Shown: positions 1 to 7,220, counted from the stretch's first letter. The stretch is 8,614 nt of DNA from Streptosporangiaceae bacterium (GCA_030038715.1 JASHSO010000391.1:1-8614); one strand, 5' to 3'. Notes: generated by a model from the sequence alone, not told the origin. A program made the numbers and translations.

Positions 1-597
1 CCACGTGTTAAGCGGCTGCGCGGCGGCCAGAACCTCGACGACGTACTGCTTGGCCGCGGCAGTCGCCAGCCATGGCTGCACCGGCCACTCCCGCCACGCG
101 ACCAGTCCCTTGAACCTGAGCAATTCGATCCGTGGGTGGTCTGGCCGGTACCCTCTGGGCGCGGTCTTGAGAGCGCCATGCCCGTTCACCTGGATGCCGC
201 GGTCCCGGATGCGGGCCACCACCTGCTCGAGAGCCTGGCCGCTCGGATCGGCATCGACCGCCTGGCGGTACCTGTCGAGCTGATCGGCAGACATCATGTA
301 CATCCCGCTGCCGACTCCTAGCCCCTGTGCCGAGAACCGCACGTAGCCATTGTCGAGTGAGGCGCCGATTTCGGTCTTGTACGGGGACTTATCTCGGCTG
401 AACCTGACATCGCGGTACGGGCGGAAGATACGCGGATTGCCGTGATCGGAAGTGAGCTCGTCGAGCAGTTCGGCCATCGGCCCGACGACACATTCCTCGT
501 AGATGTGCTTGTGCGCCAGCCAGTAAGCCTTCGAGTTGTCGGCCTCCAGGCCCTCGTAGAACTCAATGGCTTCTTCCGGCCAGCCCTGGAAGGTCAT
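1..597 (-). CDS. DUF2461 family protein (C-terminus cut by window edge)
   Basis: The frame stays open from an ATG at 597 to the left edge, giving 199 residues without a stop. I recognise the DUF2461 (TIGR02453-like) family by two hallmark stretches: RDVRFSRDKSPYKT at residues 62-75 and HPRIELLRFKGLV at 154-166. An N-terminal FxGW...FYEGLEADNSKAYW segment also fits. Family members are usually a little over 200 residues, so only the last few tens are missing. The biochemical function of the family is unknown. No signal peptide or membrane helix is seen, so it is probably cytoplasmic. The ATG is preceded by GAGGGG about 11 nt upstream, a somewhat distant ribosome binding site. It lies 33 bp downstream of the S53 peptidase gene on the same strand, so co-transcription is plausible, though no functional link is evident. 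Confidence 0.88.
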   Translation of the reverse strand, partial: MTFQGWPEEAIEFYEGLEADNSKAYWLAHKHIYEECVVGPMAELLDELTSDHGNPRIFRPYRDVRFSRDKSPYKTEIGASLDNGYVRFSAQGLGVGSGMYMMSADQLDRYRQAVDADPSGQALEQVVARIRDRGIQVNGHGALKTAPRGYRPDHPRIELLRFKGLVAWREWPVQPWLATAAAKQYVVEVLAAAQPLNTW

Positions 598-630
598 CGC
601 TGATAGCACCCCTCGTCGATCGGCCGCGTC

Positions 631-3132
631 TCAGTTGACGGCCCAGATCTGGCCCGGCTCGCCGTAGCAGTCTTCCTGGACCAGCGCCGTTCCGCTGCCA
701 CCGCCATTGTTGTCGGTTAGGCACCTACCGGAGTAGTCATTGATCAGCTCCCCGCCCGGCCCGATGAGCCAGGTCTGCGAACTGCCAGGCGTGGGAGCGC
801 ACGGGTCTAGCTTGGCGGCCGCCCCGTCGAGTGCGGTCCTGGCGAAGTTGACGATGACATCGAGACAGTTCCCGGTATTGCGCAGGGTCCCGTCCGGGTG
901 GATGCTCCACTCCTGCGCGGGTGAGGCGGCATCGCATGGCACGACTTTGACCGCGGCGAAGAAGTTGGATGTCGTCACTCCAGCCGTGTAAGCGCACAGG
1001 CCGCCCACGGCGGATACCAGCAGCCCGGCTGGCAGGGTCCAGCGCTGCTGTTCCGCCCCACTTACACACGCAGCCATCTGCACGTCCTCGCCTGGCGAGA
1101 TCCTAGGCACTGTCATGCACAGCCCGGAACCGGCGTTTTTGAGCATCCCGAAGCCGGGCTGAGTCCAACCCTGATCCGCGTCCCCGCTTTGGCATGACTG
1201 CAGCTCTGCCTGGCTGCCGTCCTGGCCGACGCACAACGAGTCGGCGGTCAACGTGCCCGGGCTCCCGGGTGCGCCCTCGGTCTGGTAAGACCACTGTTGA
1301 TCGCGACCGTCCGAGCATGCCGCGACGAGTACGGCGGTGCCGACGCCGCCGCCGCCGTCATCGAGGCACACCTCGCCTGCCAGGCTTACCGAGCCAGGTG
1401 CCGATTGTGGCACCACGAGCGACGGCACAGTCACGATCGCGAATGTGGCACTTCCCCGCTGCCCGGTAGTGCCGTCCGTGGCGGTGACGGTCACCGTGCT
1501 GCTGCCGGTGCCGTCGGGCAGGATGCCGTTGATCTCGGCATCCGTAGTGCCTGGCACCGACCGGATAGACAATCCTGCTGGCAGCCCAGTTGCCTGGTAG
1601 GCCAGCGAGGTGGCGCCGGTATTGGCGTCCAGGCCGGTGATTCGCAAGCTGAACTCGCTGCCAGCGGCCTCGTCCTGCACGCCCGGATCGACCAGCGTGA
1701 CCGGGCGGGCGCCCCCGTCGGAGAAAGCGCCGACGCCCACTGGCGTGCCAAGCCCGGTCGGGCCGTCGTAGCCGCGCCTTGCCTGGCAGAGATACCGGCG
1801 GCTGGCCTCACAGTTACCGTTCTCGCCCTTGGTGACGTCGGTCAAGGCCGATGCGTGGCGGTAGGGATAGGAGGCGGGATAGGTGTTGGCCATGGGCCGC
1901 CCGGCCAGTGCATACGTGGCGGCGATGATCGGGGTCGCCACGCTGGTGCCGCCGATCTGCAGCCACGGCCCGCCGTAGTCGGACGTGCCGAACGTGTCAT
2001 ACACGGCAACACCTGGATTGGGATCCGCGATCGCCGAGACGTCGTTGACAGTCCGGTTCAGGCAACCGCCGTCGTTGGCACTCTCCGTCTGCCAGGAGGG
2101 TTTCGGCTCGAGCATCGAGCAGCCGGATCCCGTACCGGCTCCGAACATGTTGCCGAATCGGCTCGAGACGCCGCCCTCCCCCCAGGCCGCCTGAGTCCAC
2201 CGCGGGCTGCCGGAGGCGTGGTAACTCAGAGTTGTCCCGCCCACCGCGGTCACGAACTGGCTGGCGGTCGGGTACCAGACGCTATAGCCCGAATCACCAG
2301 CGGCGACAGTGATGGCATCACCGGGATGGTCGAAGTACTTGTCGTAGTCCTGCTCGCCGACGAATTCCGGGCCCGCCCAGCTGTTGGAGATAAACCGAGC
2401 ACCAGTGGCCGCGGCAGTGTCCTCGGCCTGGGCCAGGCTGCCGATCGTGGCATCCTTCGCCTCGACCAAGAGGATGTGGCAGTTCGGGCAGATCGCGGAC
2501 ACCATTTCGACGTCCGTCGACTCCTCAAGCGCCCAGTCCGCGCTGGAGCTGGGCAGCGGGGCCGCCGCGCCGTCCTGGTTGACGATCCGCAGGCATCCCG
2601 ACGAGGTCGTGCACGCCGGCAGCCCGAATCGGCTCCGGTAGACCGCCAGGTTCTTCGCCAGATCTGGATCGGAGTGGGCGTCAACTATCGCTATGGTCTC
2701 GCCGCCGCCCATGTGCCGCGCGGCGGAGGCAAGCTGGTACGCGCTGCGCAGGCTGGCCGGCCCGTAGCCGGTAGCACCAACGTCGCCCTGCGCGGCTCCC
2801 GACGCGCCGCCGGCTGCCCTGGCTTGCCGCGCGGCTTTGGTCGGCAGGAGGACGACAGCCTGGCAGGCCATCTCTCCAGGCTGCGGGCTCACCGGACACA
2901 CCTGCCGCTGGTCGCTCGGCAGCACAGGCACCGTCCGCGCCGGTGCCGAGCCCTCCGCGTCAACCCGCCGTGATGCCTCGTCATGCCGAGTGGCCTGGCC
3001 TCGCAGGCTTGCCGTCGTCCTGGCCACGGCCCCTGATCCGACAGTCGCCCCAGCCGCAGGTGCGGCAGTAAGACCCGTAACTGCCATGAGCGCCGCGGCC
3101 AGCGCTCCGGCGCGCCACGTGATTCCGGGCAT
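631..3132 (-). CDS. Secreted S53 (sedolisin-type) serine peptidase with Ig-like domain and two ricin-B lectin domains
   Basis: This encodes an exported endopeptidase of 833 residues. Residues 1-29 form a Sec-type signal peptide (WR, then an Ala/Leu-rich core, then an APA/AGA cleavage region). A short region with a Cys79...Cys90 pair precedes the catalytic domain, which starts near YGPASLRSAY at 123. The S53 catalytic set is present: Glu203 and Asp207 (ExxxD), Asp280 in AAGDSG (oxyanion), and Ser397 in GGTSVATP. The C-terminal calcium-site residues are Asp432 (TDVTKGENG) and Asp456 (GYDGPTGLGTP). Residues about 476-570 resemble a putative Ig-like (He_PIG) domain. Residues about 576-833 hold six QxW motifs (Trp614, 656, 698, 742, 788, 830) spaced 42-46 residues apart, which means two beta-trefoils likely to bind carbohydrate. 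The start at 3132 is chosen because GGAGG lies 4 nt upstream and the signal peptide begins there. An in-frame GTG at 3207 would add 25 residues but has no Shine-Dalgarno. The classical long pro-domain is absent. Confidence 0.93.
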   Translation of the reverse strand: MPGITWRAGALAAALMAVTGLTAAPAAGATVGSGAVARTTASLRGQATRHDEASRRVDAEGSAPARTVPVLPSDQRQVCPVSPQPGEMACQAVVLLPTKAARQARAAGGASGAAQGDVGATGYGPASLRSAYQLASAARHMGGGETIAIVDAHSDPDLAKNLAVYRSRFGLPACTTSSGCLRIVNQDGAAAPLPSSSADWALEESTDVEMVSAICPNCHILLVEAKDATIGSLAQAEDTAAATGARFISNSWAGPEFVGEQDYDKYFDHPGDAITVAAGDSGYSVWYPTASQFVTAVGGTTLSYHASGSPRWTQAAWGEGGVSSRFGNMFGAGTGSGCSMLEPKPSWQTESANDGGCLNRTVNDVSAIADPNPGVAVYDTFGTSDYGGPWLQIGGTSVATPIIAATYALAGRPMANTYPASYPYRHASALTDVTKGENGNCEASRRYLCQARRGYDGPTGLGTPVGVGAFSDGGARPVTLVDPGVQDEAAGSEFSLRITGLDANTGATSLAYQATGLPAGLSIRSVPGTTDAEINGILPDGTGSSTVTVTATDGTTGQRGSATFAIVTVPSLVVPQSAPGSVSLAGEVCLDDGGGGVGTAVLVAACSDGRDQQWSYQTEGAPGSPGTLTADSLCVGQDGSQAELQSCQSGDADQGWTQPGFGMLKNAGSGLCMTVPRISPGEDVQMAACVSGAEQQRWTLPAGLLVSAVGGLCAYTAGVTTSNFFAAVKVVPCDAASPAQEWSIHPDGTLRNTGNCLDVIVNFARTALDGAAAKLDPCAPTPGSSQTWLIGPGGELINDYSGRCLTDNNGGGSGTALVQEDCYGEPGQIWAVN

Positions 3133-3190
3133 CCTGCCTCCGAGTCGAAATCCAGGCCGCACAACGTCTCGCGACTCCCCGAGCAGTCCG

Positions 3191-3208
3191 GGTGCCGCAG
3201 CCGGCACC
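3191..3208 (-). repeat. Perfect hairpin in the leader of the S53 peptidase gene
   Basis: A 7-bp perfect inverted repeat (GGTGCCG / CGGCACC) encloses a 4-nt loop between the DinB stop and the peptidase start. No T-tract follows on either strand, so it is not a canonical intrinsic terminator. It could be a weak terminator for the DinB gene, an mRNA leader hairpin, or chance in GC-rich DNA. Confidence 0.4.
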
Positions 3209-3220
3209 GCTTTGCTACCG

Positions 3221-3237
3221 GAGTCAGAGTGAGTCAG
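3221..3237. repeat. 10-bp-period direct repeat GAGTCAG upstream of the S53 gene
   Basis: GAGTCAG occurs at 3221-3227 and again at 3231-3237, exactly one helical turn apart, about 90-105 bp upstream of the chosen peptidase start. The spacing would suit a regulator binding two half-sites on the same DNA face. No regulator can be named and no convincing promoter hexamers were found beside it. Confidence 0.3.
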
Positions 3238-3279
3238 CGCAGCACTGCAAGCTAGCAGGCTGGCCTAACCCATCGTGGC

Positions 3280-3867
3280 TCAGGCCTGGCCGAATTGTCG
3301 CGCCACGCTCTCCAGCTGATCGCGGTAGCTCTGCCACCAGTCCTTGTCCCCCGGCGGCAGGCTCTCTCTCCCCGGCTGGAGGCCAGCGGTGCCGTCTATC
3401 AACTCCCTGACGATGTCGGCATGGCCCGCGTGCCGACTAGTTTCAGCGATCACGCGCACGAGAACTAGGTGCAAGCTCACCGCGCTACGGTCTGGCGGCC
3501 ACCACGGGACGTGGCCGGTCGCGTCCAGCCCCAACGCGTCTATCGTCGCATCGGCGTGCGTCCATGCGCGACGGTACAGCCCCACGATCTGCTCGCTCGA
3601 CTCGTCGGGCGTCGCCCACATGTCCGCGTTGGCCTCGGCACTCTCCTCCCAGGCCAGCCGCTCACCGAACGGTCTGCCGAAGGTGTCGCCCAAGTATCCG
3701 ATCTCGACGCCGACTAGGTGCTTGACGAGCCCGAGCAGGTTCGTGCCGGTAGGCGTCATGGGCCGACGGATGTCGTACTCGGAGAGGCCGTCGAGCTTCC
3801 ACACCATCGCATCGCGGCCCTGCTGCAGGTACTGGTGCAGGTCGGTCTTGGGATCTGAGCTGGTCAT
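3280..3867 (-). CDS. DinB-fold protein, DUF664 family
   Basis: This 195-residue protein belongs to the DUF664 branch of the DinB/YfiT-like four-helix-bundle metal-binding superfamily. Recognisable segments are DLHQYLQQGRDAMVWKLDGL (10-29), TPTGTNLLGLVKHLVGVE (38-55), and ETSRHAGHADIVRELIDG (142-159). Likely metal ligands are His50, His146 and His149. Relatives in Actinobacteria are often thiol(mycothiol)-dependent transferases or isomerases, but the substrate cannot be read from sequence. No signal peptide is present, so it is probably cytosolic. The ATG at 3867 is preferred because it fits the family N-terminus (MTSSDPK). A GTG three codons upstream (3876) is in frame. The Shine-Dalgarno is weak (GAGTGGG) and lies inside an inverted repeat. 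The gene is divergent from the DUF222/HNH gene. Confidence 0.88.
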   Translation of the reverse strand: MTSSDPKTDLHQYLQQGRDAMVWKLDGLSEYDIRRPMTPTGTNLLGLVKHLVGVEIGYLGDTFGRPFGERLAWEESAEANADMWATPDESSEQIVGLYRRAWTHADATIDALGLDATGHVPWWPPDRSAVSLHLVLVRVIAETSRHAGHADIVRELIDGTAGLQPGRESLPPGDKDWWQSYRDQLESVARQFGQA

Positions 3868-3870
3868 GGC

Positions 3871-3889
3871 ACCCACTCTGCCAGTGGGT
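3871..3889 (-). repeat. Inverted repeat covering the ribosome-binding region of the DinB/DUF664 gene
   Basis: ACCCACT (3871-3877) and AGTGGGT (3883-3889) are perfect 7-bp arms around a 5-nt loop, ending 3 nt before the ATG at 3867. In mRNA the hairpin would include the only Shine-Dalgarno-like stretch. As DNA it could be an operator just upstream of the gene. Which applies cannot be decided from sequence. Confidence 0.45.
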
Positions 3890-3899
3890 ACTGACAGCC

Positions 3900-3915
3900 G
3901 CCAGCGAAGGCTGGC
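3900..3915. repeat. Short perfect inverted repeat in divergent intergenic region
   Basis: GCCAGC and GCTGGC flank the tetraloop-like GAAG, giving a 6-bp stem. It lies between the divergent DinB and DUF222/HNH genes and may be an operator or simply fortuitous in GC-rich DNA. Confidence 0.25.
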
Positions 3916-3975
3916 TACTGCAATGGCGGCTGCGGGTCAGCCGTGTCAAGTCAGCCGAATGTCAGTGGCACGACA

Positions 3976-3981
3976 TAGAAT
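3976..3981 (+). promoter_or_regulatory. Putative -10 element (TAGAAT) for the DUF222/HNH gene
   Basis: TAGAAT matches the actinobacterial TANNNT -10 pattern and lies 47 bp before the start codon at 4029. Its last base overlaps the LexA-like box. No good -35 hexamer is seen at 16-18 bp upstream, so the assignment is tentative. Confidence 0.35.
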
Positions 3982-3996
3982 CGATAACACGTTCGA
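3981..3996 (+). promoter_or_regulatory. LexA (SOS-box)-like operator upstream of the DUF222/HNH gene
   Basis: TCGATA-ACAC-GTTCGA matches the actinobacterial/mycobacterial SOS-box consensus TCGAAC-N4-GTTCGA at 10 of 12 defined positions. The right half is perfect and the two mismatches are in the left half. It directly abuts a -10-like TAGAAT and lies 32 bp before the start codon, where a bound repressor would block transcription. LexA boxes before 13E12-family genes are known in Mycobacterium tuberculosis. That the box is functional here is inference. Confidence 0.55.
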
Positions 3997-4014
3997 TCAA
4001 CTGAGACACCCTGC

Positions 4015-4020
4015 AGGAGG
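4015..4020 (+). promoter_or_regulatory. Strong Shine-Dalgarno (AGGAGG) of the DUF222/HNH gene
   Basis: AGGAGG sits 8 nt before the ATG at 4029, an optimal spacing. It fixes the start codon against the later in-frame ATG (residue 9). Confidence 0.85.
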
Positions 4021-4028
4021 CGGTCGGC

Positions 4029-5564
4029 ATGTGCGGGACAACCCAGCAGTCGATGCCGGTCGCCTCGCCCGCCGACGAAATCGCGGACCCGGCCACAGCC
4101 CTGGCCGCCGTCCGGGCTGGCCTGGCCTACTTGGCTCGGGCCGACGCGGCGGCGATGCCCGGCAGCGAGCAAGCCGAGCTGCTGCGAGGCCTAGCGGCGG
4201 CCGAGTCTGCGCACTTGGCCGCGACCGCGTCGGTGCTGGCGGCTTTCACCAACTCGGGAGCCTGCACCGACGACGGGCAGATGACGGCCAGAGCCTGGCT
4301 GCGCTGGCAGACACGGATCACCGGCACCGCCGCCAGCGCCTGCACCGCGTGGATGCGCCGCCTGGTCGCGCACCCGGCAGTCGCCGCTGCGCTGGCAAAC
4401 GCGGCAATCTCACCGTCGTTCGCGCGGTGCATCTGCGACTGGTCCGATCAGCTGCCGGGCGAGACCACCGGCGACGCTGACCGAATCTTGCTGGCTGCCG
4501 CCACTCACGGCGCCGAGCTGGCCGATCTGGCCGGCCTGGCCGAAGAAATGCGCCGTCGCTGCGCACCGCCCAGCACCGACAGCGACGACGACGGGTTCGC
4601 CCAGCGTGGATTGCGGCTGACTCGCCACTTCGAGCAGCACGCACACCTGGACGCCGACCTGACTCCGCCAGCGGCCTCCGCGCTGCAGGCCGTGCTCGAC
4701 GTCTTCAACACCAAGGCCGGCCCCGAGGACGACCGGACCGCGGCGCAACGCGACCACGACGCGCTCGAAGAAGCCTGCCGGCAGCTGATCGCCACCGGTC
4801 TTCCCGACCGGGCCGGCCAGCCTACCCAGATCCAGCTTCACATGACGCTCAGCCAGCTCCTGGGGCAGCCCGAAGCCAGCCAGGCGCTATCCGCCTGGAT
4901 CCACGCCAACGGCACCCCGGCTCCTCCGGGAGCCGACTGCGACGCCGACATCGCCACGATCGTCACCGGCACCCTCGATCCCGGCCTGCTCGACCAACTC
5001 GCCGCGGCCATCCTGCGCCACCAGCCAGCCGGTGACAGTAGCAGCGCCAGCGACAGCAGCGCCAGCGACAGCAGCGCCAGCGACAGCAGCGCCAGCCAGG
5101 GCCAGCCGTGCGGTACCGCCGAGATGGCCAGGCGATCGGCCCGGTACCTGGCCATCAGCCAGGCCATTCGGCTCCTATCCGGGCCCGAGGGCCTGGCCGC
5201 ATGGCTCCGCACGAGCCAGCTCGCCAGCCCCGTCAACTCAATCAGCCTGCCGCTGGATACCGGCAAGCCCACCGAGACCATCCCGCCGCACCTGCGCCGC
5301 GCAATTGCCTGGCGCGACCGGCACTGCCGCTTCCCCGGCTGTGACCGGCCGCCCAGCCGATGCCAGGTGCACCACCTGATCCCACGCTCTCAAGGCGGGC
5401 CCACCTCGCTGGGCAACTGCTGCGAACTATGCGTCTTCCACCACTTGATCGCAATCCACAGATGGGGCTGGCGGCTCGTACTCAACCCGGACGGCACAAC
5501 GACCGCCACTAGTCCGGACGGGACGAGGACATTGCACAGCCATGCACCGCCCAACGCTGCCTAG
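4029..5564 (+). CDS. DUF222 / HNH endonuclease-type protein (13E12 repeat family)
   Basis: This 511-residue protein has the two-part layout of the actinobacterial 13E12/DUF222-HNH family. An Ala-rich helical DUF222 region spans roughly residues 20-330. A C-terminal HNH nuclease-like module spans about 425-495. The HNH module shows Cys433-x4-Cys438, Cys445-x2-His448-His449, Asn463, Cys468 and His471-His472, so the metal- and DNA-cleft residues look intact. Between them, residues about 336-356 are a low-complexity Ser/Ala/Asp linker encoded by a 15-bp tandem repeat. No signal peptide is seen. The family is multicopy in many actinobacterial genomes. Its biological role is unsettled, and nuclease activity is inferred from the HNH residues. 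The start is supported by AGGAGG at 8 nt. A LexA-like box upstream suggests DNA-damage induction. Confidence 0.93.
   Translation: MCGTTQQSMPVASPADEIADPATALAAVRAGLAYLARADAAAMPGSEQAELLRGLAAAESAHLAATASVLAAFTNSGACTDDGQMTARAWLRWQTRITGTAASACTAWMRRLVAHPAVAAALANAAISPSFARCICDWSDQLPGETTGDADRILLAAATHGAELADLAGLAEEMRRRCAPPSTDSDDDGFAQRGLRLTRHFEQHAHLDADLTPPAASALQAVLDVFNTKAGPEDDRTAAQRDHDALEEACRQLIATGLPDRAGQPTQIQLHMTLSQLLGQPEASQALSAWIHANGTPAPPGADCDADIATIVTGTLDPGLLDQLAAAILRHQPAGDSSSASDSSASDSSASDSSASQGQPCGTAEMARRSARYLAISQAIRLLSGPEGLAAWLRTSQLASPVNSISLPLDTGKPTETIPPHLRRAIAWRDRHCRFPGCDRPPSRCQVHHLIPRSQGGPTSLGNCCELCVFHHLIAIHRWGWRLVLNPDGTTTATSPDGTRTLHSHAPPNAA
5034..5096 (+). repeat. 15-bp tandem repeat encoding a Ser-Ala-Ser-Asp-Ser linker
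   Basis: The 15-mer GCCAGCGACAGCAGC occurs three times without mismatch at 5046-5060, 5061-5075 and 5076-5090. A diverged copy precedes it (from 5034) and a 6-bp partial copy follows (to 5096). Because the unit is a multiple of three, copy-number change alters only the linker length between the DUF222 and HNH regions and keeps the frame. Confidence 0.85.
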
Positions 5565-5665
5565 CGAACGGGAGCGTAGCGAACTGCGGGCGATCCGGTG
5601 TTCTTGGAACGCGGACCCGTAACCCTCGCAGGTCGGCATGATATATGTCGTACTTCGCAGATAGC

Positions 5666-5670
5666 GGGAG
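5666..5670 (+). promoter_or_regulatory. Shine-Dalgarno (GGGAG) that decides the kinase start
   Basis: GGGAG lies 8 nt before the GTG at 5679. The ATG at 5697 has no Shine-Dalgarno, and the earlier GTG at 5598 adds residues unlike any kinase N-terminus. An AT-rich patch at 5639-5647 may contain a -10 element, but no -35 partner is clear. Confidence 0.65.
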
Positions 5671-5678
5671 ACGTTATC

Positions 5679-7220
5679 GTGCCGCAGCCAGCACTAATGG
5701 AGTCGCTGCGCCGGTGGGATCCGGAGCAGATCGGCGGCTACACCCTGATCGGCAGGCTGGGCTCTGGCGCGATGGGGCAGGTTTATCTCGGGCGCTCCGC
5801 CGCGGGACGCCTGGTCGCGATCAAGACGATCAAGACGGAGCTGGCCGAGGAACCCGATTTCCGAACGCGCTTCGGCCAGGAAGTAGCAGCGGCCAGGCGG
5901 GTCAGCGGCGCTTTCACCGCGGCGGTCATCGCGGCCGACTCCGAAGCCGACGTGCCGTGGCTGGCCACGGTCTACGTGCCGGCTCCCTCGCTGAGCGGGC
6001 TAGTGAGCGGCTGCGGTCCACTGCCAGTCCCGGCCGTCCGCTGGCTCGCCGCCGGCTGCGCCGAGGCGCTTGAGTCGATCCACAGCGCCGGCCTCGTGCA
6101 TCGCGACCTGAAGCCGTCCAACGTGCTGGTCTCGCCCGACGGCCCGCGAGTCATCGACTTCGGCGTAGCCAGGGCAGCCGAGCGAATCCAGCTCACAGTG
6201 ACCCGCGGCGCCGTCGGCACTCCGGCTTACATGGCGCCGGAGCAGGCCAGGGACACGCGGCAGGCAACCGCTGCTAGCGACGTCTATGCGCTCGGCGCCA
6301 CAATGCTGTTCGCCGGCACCGGCCACGCTCCCTATCACGGCGAAACGGTCATCGACGTGCTAGTACGGCTGGCGACCGAGCCACCCGACATCAGCGGGCT
6401 GCCGGCCGAACTGGCCGATGTCGTCGTCTCGTGCCTCGACCGCGAGCCCCTCAACCGGCCGACGTGCGCATCTCTGCTAGCGAGACTGGCACCGGACCTG
6501 GCCACCGCCGATGGCCTCGGCTCCGCGCCGCTCCCGCAGCCAGCACTGGCCCTGATCGAGGAGTACCGGCAGGCTCCCGGGTCGCCGCCCGGTGCGAACG
6601 CCGACGGACCAGGCGAGGCAACCGTCGGTTCGTTCCCTCGCCGTGGCGATGCCGGAACTCCGTCGGTCTGGCACCCACTGGCCGCGCGTCATGCGCCAGC
6701 CCGCGAGCAGGGGCGGCCGGCCGCGGCCAGGTGGCTAGCGGCGGCGTGGCGGCCGGGCCGACAGCGGGTAATCCTGGCCGCAACGGCTGGAGTTGTTGCG
6801 GCCGGCCTCGTCGCGGGAGGCTGGGCGATCGGCAATGCGGCGGCAAGCAGCCGGAGGACGCAGCTCGGGCCCGTCCTGCCCCCTCCGGGCGGCGCGGGCA
6901 CTCAGCCGCCGACGGGCGCTGGGCCTGGCGCACGGTCAATCGGTCTCAATCAGGACCTCGGTGACAGCAACACGGTGTTCGTCGTACACGGCCAAGGCTG
7001 GCCTGTGGGTGAGCGGGTGAACGTGGCTCTGGTGGGTGTGCGCCAGTCGCCCATCCACCCCATCGTCGATGACGCCGGGACCTTTAGCTACGCGATCAAT
7101 CAGGACCACGAGTTCTTCCGCGGCGGGCTGCCGCCTGGCGTCTATACCGTGCGGGTCACCGTGGCCAGCGGTGCTAGCGCGACTGCCAGGTTCGAGGTCC
7201 AGCGCGGCCCACCGCACTGA
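5679..7220 (+). CDS. Receptor-type Ser/Thr protein kinase (Hanks/PknB-like) with one membrane helix
   Basis: The GTG start gives 513 residues. The kinase domain (about 21-270) has all core elements: glycine loop G28-S-G30-A-M-G33, Lys49 in VAIK, the probable helix-C Glu68, and HRDLKPSN with Asp143 and Asn148. It also has DFG at 160-162, an activation loop with Thr173 and Thr175, GTPAYMAPE (180-188), and the late-lobe Arg260. It should therefore be active and autophosphorylate. A Pro/Gly/Ala-rich juxtamembrane region follows. One hydrophobic helix spans about 364-388, after Arg-rich residues, so the kinase is cytoplasmic. A Pro/Gly linker (about 399-418) leads to an extracytoplasmic domain of about 95 residues rich in beta-strand pattern (VFVVHGQGW, RVNVALVG, GTFSYAIN, GVYTVRVTV). 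It is not PASTA-like and its ligand is unknown. The gene converges on the FHA gene with 15 bp between stops. Confidence 0.94.
   Translation: MPQPALMESLRRWDPEQIGGYTLIGRLGSGAMGQVYLGRSAAGRLVAIKTIKTELAEEPDFRTRFGQEVAAARRVSGAFTAAVIAADSEADVPWLATVYVPAPSLSGLVSGCGPLPVPAVRWLAAGCAEALESIHSAGLVHRDLKPSNVLVSPDGPRVIDFGVARAAERIQLTVTRGAVGTPAYMAPEQARDTRQATAASDVYALGATMLFAGTGHAPYHGETVIDVLVRLATEPPDISGLPAELADVVVSCLDREPLNRPTCASLLARLAPDLATADGLGSAPLPQPALALIEEYRQAPGSPPGANADGPGEATVGSFPRRGDAGTPSVWHPLAARHAPAREQGRPAAARWLAAAWRPGRQRVILAATAGVVAAGLVAGGWAIGNAAASSRRTQLGPVLPPPGGAGTQPPTGAGPGARSIGLNQDLGDSNTVFVVHGQGWPVGERVNVALVGVRQSPIHPIVDDAGTFSYAINQDHEFFRGGLPPGVYTVRVTVASGASATARFEVQRGPPH

Noticed and set aside
1297..2973. 558-codon open frame on the plus strand opposite the S53 peptidase
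   Set aside because: It is a GC-rich antisense shadow. The minus strand encodes a clear S53 catalytic domain and lectin repeats, while this frame has no motif or plausible start.
3133..3207. N-terminal extension of the S53 peptidase from the GTG at 3207
   Set aside because: No Shine-Dalgarno precedes that GTG. The ATG at 3132 has GGAGG just upstream and begins a proper signal peptide.
3944..3949. Perfect minus-strand TTGACA as a -35 for the DinB gene
   Set aside because: No TANNNT-like hexamer is found 16-19 bp downstream on that strand, so it was not annotated as a promoter.
3344..4480. 378-codon plus-strand frame spanning the DinB gene and the start of the HNH gene
   Set aside because: It crosses a well-supported minus-strand gene, the promoter region and the correct HNH frame. 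Its composition is Arg-rich, low-complexity shadow coding.
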